Shown here: piece by piece, positions 6,584 to 10,375 of the stretch
Layout: each line of letters begins with the position of its first letter
How positions within the stretch are numbered: the stretch's first letter is position 1
Source of the DNA: Hyphomicrobiales bacterium
GTDB lineage: Bacteria > Pseudomonadota > Alphaproteobacteria > Rhizobiales > S144-35
Assembly: GCA_015494185.1 (NCBI GenBank)
Contig: WGBT01000011.1
Span: 1 to 10,375 of the forward strand
Length of the DNA: 10,375 nt
Direction of reading: 5' to 3'
The notes under the pieces: generated by a model
The model's database searches: none
What the model was told of the DNA's origin: nothing
What the model saw: the letters and a program-made list of their open reading frames with translations, nothing else
Made by a program: the position numbers and the translations under genes

Positions 6584-6841
6584 ATGCCCCGCACTATAGA
6601 CCAACAGATTGCCGAAGCCGAAAATAGAGTGCAACGCTTAAAAGCTAAAAAGCGTACCAAGGATACACGCCGCAAAATTATCGTGGGCGCTGTTATGACG
6701 GCCCAAGCCTTTAAAGACGTTAACCTGGCAGAATACCTGCTCTTCTTCTTGGAAAATGATCTGACCCGTGATGTTGATAAGCGGGATGCCCAACCCCTAA
6801 TGAACGACCTGCGTAAATTCATAGAAAAGAACCAAACATGA
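6584..6841 (+). CDS. Small MobC-like mobilization accessory protein
   Basis: An 85-residue basic protein beginning MPRTIDQQIAEAENRVQRLK, with a short coiled-coil helix, a Lys/Arg-rich stretch (AKKRTKDTRRKIIVGA) and a helical C-terminal half. Small proteins of this style (an alpha-helix, a KxDTRRKI-like motif, then a helical tail) are regularly found divergent to MobA/MobL relaxases in alphaproteobacteria and are annotated as mobilization or TraD/MobC-type proteins. I infer a relaxosome helper that binds oriT DNA or the relaxase. An in-frame GTG at 6515 would give 108 residues but lies inside the TATAAGTG palindrome; neither start has a good ribosome site, so the start is uncertain. Its stop overlaps the ATG of the next gene by 4 nt, so the two are probably translated together. 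Confidence 0.65.
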   Translation: MPRTIDQQIAEAENRVQRLKAKKRTKDTRRKIIVGAVMTAQAFKDVNLAEYLLFFLENDLTRDVDKRDAQPLMNDLRKFIEKNQT

Positions 6842-7338
6842 ATCAGTCTGAAGATGAAGATCCGGTAGAGATTATCGTCAAACGCCTTAAGCAGCTCCAC
6901 GAGGCTCAGGTTGAGATGAAGGCCCGTCAGGTTACGGCAGAAGACTCAAAACGGATGGAGCAGGCCCTAAAAGCCAATATCGAAGCCATTGCAGAATTAC
7001 ATATGGCGTTTCGCAATATGTCGAACTCCGTAGATGTGAGTGTCATGCAGGCAACAGGCAGCCTTTCCCAAGCTAAAAGGCTAAACCAAAAAAATGTAGA
7101 TGATCTTCGAAAGGACTACGGTCGCAAAACGCGGCGCGTAGCGCTCTTCTTTGCCCTTCTGGGGATTTTGCTTGGCATTGTGGGTGGAGCTGTAATCGTG
7201 GATTACCATAATGCCCGCACCTTCCAGGATGGGCTTCAAAGCATGCTTGGTGAAACGTTGTGCAGAGAAGCTGGAGGGAAAACCGCCACGGTGAGCGAAA
7301 CCGGCAATAGGGTTTGCTCCTTCCCTCTCACTCAGTAA
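6838..7338 (+). CDS. Single-pass membrane protein linked to mobilization, function unknown
   Basis: A 166-residue protein of no family I recognise. Residues 1-10 are acidic. A long helical, probably coiled-coil cytoplasmic part follows (about 11-95, rich in Glu, Lys, Gln and Ala), then a basic patch RKTRR and one membrane helix at about 101-122 (VALFFALLGILLGIVGGAVI). The C-terminal 44 residues should be periplasmic and contain two cysteines (Cys142, Cys160) that could pair. The topology is like small mob-linked membrane proteins such as MbeB/MbeD of ColE1 plasmids or MobB of RSF1010, which stabilise the relaxosome or connect it to the transfer channel, but I see no sequence match. Translation is likely coupled to the MobC-like gene through the ATGA overlap. 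Confidence 0.7.
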   Translation: MNQSEDEDPVEIIVKRLKQLHEAQVEMKARQVTAEDSKRMEQALKANIEAIAELHMAFRNMSNSVDVSVMQATGSLSQAKRLNQKNVDDLRKDYGRKTRRVALFFALLGILLGIVGGAVIVDYHNARTFQDGLQSMLGETLCREAGGKTATVSETGNRVCSFPLTQ

Positions 7339-7512
7339 AACCCAAGCCCCTTGTTGCCCTATGTGTTTTATATGTGTCAGGTGTCGCGCTGATTTCTTCG
7401 TTAGTGTGTTATGAACAAGAGGAGTTATATAGAGTTAATATAGAGTTACAAAATTTTCCTTAATATTTAATGCCTTGATAAATATCGGTTATTCGGCGTT
7501 ATTTTGCGGTAG

Positions 7513-7577
7513 CGGTGTGTGAAGTGACGAAAGACGGTGTGTGAAGTGACGAAAGACGGTGTGTGAAGTGACGAAAG
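7513..7577 (+). repeat. Iterons 1-3, tandem 22-bp repeats
   Basis: Three head-to-tail copies of GGTGTGTGAAGTGACGAAAG start at 7514, 7536 and 7558. The period is exactly 22 bp, about two helical turns, so an initiator would sit on one face of the DNA. The first two units are identical over the full 22 bp, and the third diverges only at its last base. These are the expected RepA binding sites for start of replication. Confidence 0.92.
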
Positions 7578-7586
7578 TGTGGAGAG

Positions 7587-7595
7587 TTATTCACA
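7587..7595 (+). promoter_or_regulatory. DnaA box
   Basis: TTATTCACA matches the DnaA box pattern TTATNCACA exactly. It lies 10 bp after the third iteron, where host DnaA would help RepA open the origin. Confidence 0.75.
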
Positions 7596-7624
7596 AGATT
7601 TTTGGCCCTAATTTATGATGTGCC

Positions 7625-7654
7625 TTGACGTGTGGTGTGTGAAATGACGATAGT
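7625..7654 (+). promoter_or_regulatory. Probable repA promoter with an iteron in its spacer
   Basis: A -35 TTGACG (7625-7630) is followed 18 bp later by a possible -10 GATAGT (7649-7654). Iteron 4 (7633-7652) fills the spacer, so RepA bound there would block RNA polymerase. This is the usual route of rep autoregulation; the -10 is weak, so the exact promoter is inferred. Confidence 0.5.
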
Positions 7655-7716
7655 AGTTGGTGGTGTGTGAAATGACGAATTTAATTATATACGACGGTGT
7701 GTGAAGTGACGAAAGA
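7633..7716 (+). repeat. Iterons 4-6, spaced variant repeats in front of and inside repA
   Basis: Iteron 4 (7633-7652) and iteron 5 (7661-7680) read GGTGTGTGAAATGACGA, with one A in place of G against the tandem copies. Iteron 6 (7695-7716) is an exact copy of the 22-bp unit. The spacings are 28 and 34 bp, unlike the 22-bp tandem set. The changed base and spacing suggest weaker, regulatory RepA sites, probably for repA control and copy number. Confidence 0.88.
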
Positions 7717-8749
7717 AATTCCCCCTACCCGTTCCCCACTCCTGCCGGACAGGCACCCACAACGCGACCTGTTTGTATGTGATATCGTTGATGCTGTTCC
7801 CAAAGGAGACATGGCATCAATGGAAAACCCTGTTTTTACTTTGTCGACAAAGCCCGATATGAATCCGCGTGAATATAGGCGCGGCGAAAATTTCATTAAC
7901 ATTTCACCTTCATCTCGAGGCTTAGCCACCGTTCATGACCGTGACGTATTAATCTACTGCATCAGTCAATGCATGGCCGCGTTCAATGAAGGCCGCCAGG
8001 TGAAGCGAAAAATGCGCTTTAAAGCTTATGATCTGCTTGTTGCCACCAATCGGCAAACCTCTGGGCGTGGTTATGAGCTCCTAAAGGATGCTCTCCGCCG
8101 CTTGCAAGGCACGCAGATCGAAACCAACTTGCGCCAAGGTGGAAAGGAATACTTCAAAGTGTTCGGGCTGATCGATTCAGCCGAGATCGTCAAGGAAACC
8201 CGTGACGGTCGCATGATGGAGATCGAGATTGCTCTCTCCGACTGGGTTTTTGACGCTATACAAAACCAGAATGTGCTGACCCTGAACCGCCAGTATTTTT
8301 TTCTTCGTAAGCCCCTAGAGCGTAGGCTCTATGAGATCGCGCGCAAGCATTGTGGTTCTCAGCCCGCTTGGAAGATCGGCCTGGAACTCCTACGCGACAA
8401 GTGCGGGTCGACGTCAACGGTGAAGGAATTTCGCCGCCTGGTCGGCAAGATCATCGAAGATGATTTGCAGCATGACCATATGCCCGACTATGTTTTTAAG
8501 TTTGATGGCAATTACATGCTTATCAAGCCAAAGAAGGCAACGCTTCAAGCCGCCCTGCCCTTGGGTCTATCATCGCTTCGGTTAGCACCAGACACGCACG
8601 AGGAAGCTCGTCGTCTCGCCCCAGGGTGGGACATGTATCATCTTGAGAATGAATGGCGCTCATGGGTCTTGGAAAAGGGTATTGAGGTCAAAAACGCCGA
8701 CAAGCATTTTTTAAGCTTTTGCAAGAAACGTGGAGCCTATAAGAAATAA
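7697..8749 (+). CDS. repA: RepA replication initiator (RPA family)
   Basis: A protein of up to 350 residues that binds the iterons and starts plasmid replication. The conserved N-terminal block DRHPQRDLFVCDIVDA, then MASMENPVFTLSTKPD, and the later blocks LATVHDRDVLIYCISQ, LLVATNR and LRKPLERRLYEIARKHCG are characteristic of RPA-type initiators of alphaproteobacterial plasmids, which have winged-helix DNA-binding domains. The start is unusual. The frame opens after a stop at 7682, and the only usual start codons before the DRHPQ block are GTG 7697 and GTG 7706, both inside iteron 6 and both without a good ribosome site. ATG 7811 and ATG 7820 follow AAAGGAG but would remove the conserved N-terminal block. 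I therefore choose 7697, with moderate trust in the exact start. The C-terminal tail contains LAPGWDMYHLENEWRSW. Confidence 0.93.
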   Translation: MCEVTKEIPPTRSPLLPDRHPQRDLFVCDIVDAVPKGDMASMENPVFTLSTKPDMNPREYRRGENFINISPSSRGLATVHDRDVLIYCISQCMAAFNEGRQVKRKMRFKAYDLLVATNRQTSGRGYELLKDALRRLQGTQIETNLRQGGKEYFKVFGLIDSAEIVKETRDGRMMEIEIALSDWVFDAIQNQNVLTLNRQYFFLRKPLERRLYEIARKHCGSQPAWKIGLELLRDKCGSTSTVKEFRRLVGKIIEDDLQHDHMPDYVFKFDGNYMLIKPKKATLQAALPLGLSSLRLAPDTHEEARRLAPGWDMYHLENEWRSWVLEKGIEVKNADKHFLSFCKKRGAYKK

Positions 8750-8754
8750 TATAC

Positions 8755-8826
8755 TTGCATGCAAGCATGCTTTGCAGAAAAGTCGCAAACATGCTTTACA
8801 CATTTCAGGTAAGCATGCTAACATGC
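8755..8826 (+). repeat. Phased 8-bp CATGC repeats upstream of parA, likely parS/operator
   Basis: Five 8-bp units lie at 8755 (TTGCATGC), 8763 (AAGCATGC), 8787 (AAACATGC), 8811 (AAGCATGC) and 8819 (TAACATGC). Start-to-start distances are 8, 24, 24 and 8 bp, all multiples of 8. The core CATG is palindromic, as suits a ribbon-helix-helix dimer. A weak promoter (TTGCAG at 8772, TTTACA at 8795) lies within the array. I infer binding by the RHH protein of the operon for autoregulation, for partition, or for both. Confidence 0.7.
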
Positions 8827-8858
8827 CAAAAAACGATCTGGCAGATTGGAGTAGGGAA

Positions 8859-9512
8859 ATGACCTACATTATCGGGATGGTATCCCAGAAAGGCGGCGTC
8901 GGGAAATCCACCCTCGCCCGCATGATGGCACGAGAGTTTGTAGCCGGTGGACTAACCACCAAGATTGCCGACCTCGACACGCAGCAACAAACCTGCACCC
9001 ATTGGGCAGGTAGGCGCGCAGAAAACGGCGTGACGCCCGAACTGCAAGTGCAAAGCTTCGCGTCGGTGAAAACCGCGCTTGAAGATGCAACGCGCTTTGA
9101 CGCGATGATCCTGGACGGCAAGCCGAACGCCTCTGAACAAACAATCGAGATTGCCAAGGCGGCTGACCTGGTCGTGATCCCAACAGGGCAGACCGTCGAT
9201 GATCTGCATCCAGGCGTGGTGCTGGCGCATAGCTTGCGCAAGAAAGGTATCTCGCCCGACAAGATCACCTTTGCCATGTTCAAAACTACGGGAAGCGAAC
9301 GCGAGAACGCCGCAGCGCGTCAATATCTCTCGGAAGCGGGCTATATGGTGCTTGAAGGCGAGGTAGGGGTCTCAACCGCCTATGGCTCGGCCTCTGACGC
9401 AGGCAAAGCTATAACCGAGACGTCATTTCGCACGTTGAATGAACGCGCCTCCAAGCTGGCGCAAAGCATGATCGACAAGATGGCAGAACTCCAAGAAAAA
9501 GAGGTGGCATAA
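8859..9512 (+). CDS. parA: ParA-type plasmid partition ATPase
   Basis: A 217-residue ATPase that moves plasmid copies to daughter cells by ATP-driven binding to the nucleoid. The deviant Walker A KGGVGKST is at residues 11-18, the A' motif DLDTQQQ at 38-44, and the Walker B-like segment FDAMILDGKP at 80-89 (Asp86). The small size, with no N-terminal DNA-binding domain, places it with ParF-like (type Ib) ParA proteins that work with a small RHH partner, as found directly downstream. ATG 8859 has GGAG at 8848-8851, 7 nt upstream. The open frame extends to a GTG at 8730, but that part overlaps repA and would encode the repeat array. The stop overlaps the next ATG (TAATG). Confidence 0.94.
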   Translation: MTYIIGMVSQKGGVGKSTLARMMAREFVAGGLTTKIADLDTQQQTCTHWAGRRAENGVTPELQVQSFASVKTALEDATRFDAMILDGKPNASEQTIEIAKAADLVVIPTGQTVDDLHPGVVLAHSLRKKGISPDKITFAMFKTTGSERENAAARQYLSEAGYMVLEGEVGVSTAYGSASDAGKAITETSFRTLNERASKLAQSMIDKMAELQEKEVA

Positions 9513-9760
9513 TGAATACTAATATTGCCAAGCTGAAACGCGGAAAGGGCACACCGCCTCCAGCCGATACTGCACCGGATGTGATAGCCGAAGATACGCG
9601 CCCCGAGAAAGTCGAGCTGAAACCACTCCAGGTTCGTATCCCGAAAACTGTCTTTGAAGAATTTAGCGAGCAAGCGGGCAGAGAGTATGGCTTTAGCCAC
9701 GGCTCAAAGAAGCGGTTATTCTTGAAAATGTGGGAAGCGTACAAAGCGCAAATCATGTAA
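9512..9760 (+). CDS. Ribbon-helix-helix partner of ParA (ParG-like)
   Basis: An 82-residue protein with a flexible, basic and Pro-rich N-terminal arm (MNTNIAKLKRGKGTPPPADT) and a C-terminal RHH domain from about residue 37 (LKPLQVRIPKTVFEEFSEQA, then two helices ending AYKAQIM). The plan, a disordered arm plus RHH, is that of ParG-type centromere-binding proteins, in which the arm stimulates ParA ATPase. GAGGTG at 9501-9506 is 5 nt before the ATG. Sequence identity to ParG proper is not evident to me; the role rests on domain style and on its place after parA. It is the best candidate to bind the CATG repeats on both sides of the operon. Confidence 0.8.
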   Translation: MNTNIAKLKRGKGTPPPADTAPDVIAEDTRPEKVELKPLQVRIPKTVFEEFSEQAGREYGFSHGSKKRLFLKMWEAYKAQIM

Positions 9761-9782
9761 GCATGATTGCATGCTACCATGC
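9751..9782 (+). repeat. Four tandem 8-bp CATG repeats at the end of the par operon
   Basis: AATCATGT, AAGCATGA, TTGCATGC and TACCATGC follow one another without gaps. They overlap the last codons of the RHH gene and stop right before the parE stop codon. They share the NNNCATGN unit with the array at 8755-8826, so the par operon is framed by the same sites. They may form part of the centromere or a roadblock between convergent transcripts. Confidence 0.65.
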
Positions 9783-10070
9783 TTATAAATGTCTGTCTGG
9801 GTCCATTCTTTGGTGCAACACCCTAATGACCGTAAGGCCAGTATCCAATTCGCGAAAAAATATTAGGTGCCGCATAACCGCATACTTCAAATATCCTTCC
9901 CGAACATCGACGATACGGCCTTTCTTTTCACCATTCGCCAAGCCAAGACACGCATCCCTAATACTATCAATATAGTGTTCCGCTTGATCCGGCCCCCACT
10001 GTTCAGCTGTGTAATCCCAGATACCTTCCAAATCAGCTATCGCAGCGGGTGAGAACTTAACTCGGTTCAC
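9783..10070 (-). CDS. parE: ParE toxin (RelE/ParE superfamily)
   Basis: A 95-residue toxin that in characterised ParE proteins poisons DNA gyrase; loss of the plasmid would free it from the short-lived antitoxin. Family marks are the N-terminal helix FSPAAIADLEGIWDYTAEQWG, the central YLKYAVMRHLIFFRE strand pair and the C-terminal VIRVLHQRMDPDRHL, which is very typical of ParE. Translation starts at GTG (complement of 10068-10070), overlapping the parD stop by 4 nt (GTGA), so antitoxin and toxin are coupled with antitoxin first. The length is normal and no motif is broken, so it should be functional. It converges with the par operon, and its stop abuts the 8-bp CATG repeats. Confidence 0.94.
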   Translation of the reverse strand: MNRVKFSPAAIADLEGIWDYTAEQWGPDQAEHYIDSIRDACLGLANGEKKGRIVDVREGYLKYAVMRHLIFFRELDTGLTVIRVLHQRMDPDRHL

Positions 10071-10321
10071 TTTTCCGCATGGGCAAACGCCGCTCTCTTA
10101 CTGGTCTTGAGTGCTTCAAAATCTAGCGGCCTAGGCTTGCCTGATTGCTCTCCTATGATCAAAGCGTCCTGCAAAGCTTTCACCTTGGCTTCCCGCTCCT
10201 CAAGCAAGCGCAATCCCGCACGGACAACGTCACTGGCCGAGCTATAACGACCAGTTTGAACCTGTGTCCCAATAAAGCTGGCAAAGTGATCGCCAAGCAG
10301 CATAGATGTATTTTTTGCCAT
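10067..10321 (-). CDS. parD: ParD antitoxin
   Basis: An 84-residue antitoxin. The N-terminal RHH DNA-binding domain includes NTSMLLGDHFASFIGTQVQTG and the helix YSSASDVVRAGLRLLEERE, which is diagnostic for ParD. The C-terminal part (KALQDALIIGEQSGKPRPLDF and onward) wraps the toxin in known complexes. The ribosome site AGGAGG (complement of 10328-10333) lies 6 nt upstream of the ATG, much stronger than that of parE, fitting an excess of antitoxin. It probably represses its own promoter through the palindrome at 10345-10361. Confidence 0.94.
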   Translation of the reverse strand: MAKNTSMLLGDHFASFIGTQVQTGRYSSASDVVRAGLRLLEEREAKVKALQDALIIGEQSGKPRPLDFEALKTSKRAAFAHAEK

Positions 10322-10344
10322 GATATGCCTCCTGTTAGTTCTCT

Positions 10345-10368
10345 ATACCAATTTTTGGTATTGTGCAA
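10345..10368 (-). promoter_or_regulatory. parDE promoter and palindromic operator
   Basis: ATACCAA (10345-10351) and TTGGTAT (10355-10361) form a perfect 7-bp palindrome around TTT. Read on the minus strand, a -35-like TTGCAC (complement of 10363-10368) precedes it, and a -10 TATAGA or TAGAGA overlaps its far end, so the palindrome fills the promoter spacer. This is where ParD, alone or with ParE, would bind to repress the operon. Confidence 0.65.
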
Positions 10369-10375
10369 TGTCGGC

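Larger units (their letters stand above)
7339..7716 (+). other. Replication origin (oriV): AT-rich leader, iterons and DnaA box
   Basis: No gene lies in most of this stretch. From 7421 to 7490 the DNA is markedly AT-rich and holds two direct copies of TATAGAGTTA (7428-7437, 7439-7448), a likely unwinding element. It is followed by iterons, a DnaA box and the repA promoter, listed separately. The order AT-rich region, iterons, DnaA box, rep gene is the usual plan of theta-replicating iteron plasmids. The first 80 bp (7339-7420) show nothing I can interpret. Confidence 0.85.

Noticed and set aside
7513..7716. Short direct repeats as a CRISPR array
   Set aside because: The first copies abut with no spacers, the repeats bear a DnaA box and lead into repA, and no cas genes are present; these are iterons.
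8730..8858. Extended ParA start at GTG 8730
   Set aside because: It overlaps the end of repA and encodes the CATG repeats; ATG 8859 has a good ribosome site and the normal ParA N-terminus.

Overview
The window reads as most or all of a small mobilizable plasmid of an alphaproteobacterium. The host class is inferred from three things: the RepA initiator resembles the RPA family common on alphaproteobacterial plasmids, the MOBQ-type (MobA/MobL) relaxase is of the style found there, and so is the ParD/ParE pair. I cannot name a genus. The backbone genes are compact, with 4-nt stop/start overlaps, and no insertion sequence, rRNA, tRNA or CRISPR array is visible.

Layout. Positions 1-5266 (+ strand) hold one bacteriocin-like operon: three small double-glycine precursor peptides (126-353, 369-500, 524-679), an RNA hairpin (700-729), a 53-residue membrane peptide that may give immunity (748-909), a thioredoxin-reductase-like flavoprotein with a CPYC redox site (906-1877), an HlyD/CvaA-type membrane fusion protein (1916-3136) and a peptidase-C39 ABC exporter (3137-5266). 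Positions 5271-7338 are the mobilization module: a relaxase on the minus strand, then a dense cluster of inverted repeats that probably holds oriT, then two small mob-linked genes on the plus strand. Positions 7339-8749 are an iteron origin and repA. Positions 8750-9782 are a ParA plus ribbon-helix-helix partition operon framed by phased 8-bp CATG repeats. Positions 9783-10375 are a parDE toxin-antitoxin operon on the minus strand with its operator.

The most interesting part is the cargo operon. All three precursors carry a leader ending in EIEEVSGG followed directly by a core that starts FVCGGLC, then a Gly/Ala-rich hydrophobic tail. The only maturation enzyme next to them is a CxxC flavoprotein related to thioredoxin reductase. 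Its NADPH-binding motifs look degraded, as in the dithiol oxidases GliT, HlmI and DepH, which close disulfides in gliotoxin, holomycin and romidepsin. I infer that the flavoprotein closes a C-x3-C disulfide in each peptide in the cytoplasm. The C39 exporter would then cut after GG and, with the HlyD protein and a host TolC-type channel, secrete a multi-component disulfide-bridged bacteriocin. I know of no described system with exactly this gene set, but I could not search.

The backbone would keep this cargo in the population: RepA and iterons copy it, ParA/RHH segregates it, ParDE penalises its loss, and the relaxase lets it be mobilized by a helper conjugation system. No type IV secretion genes are present.
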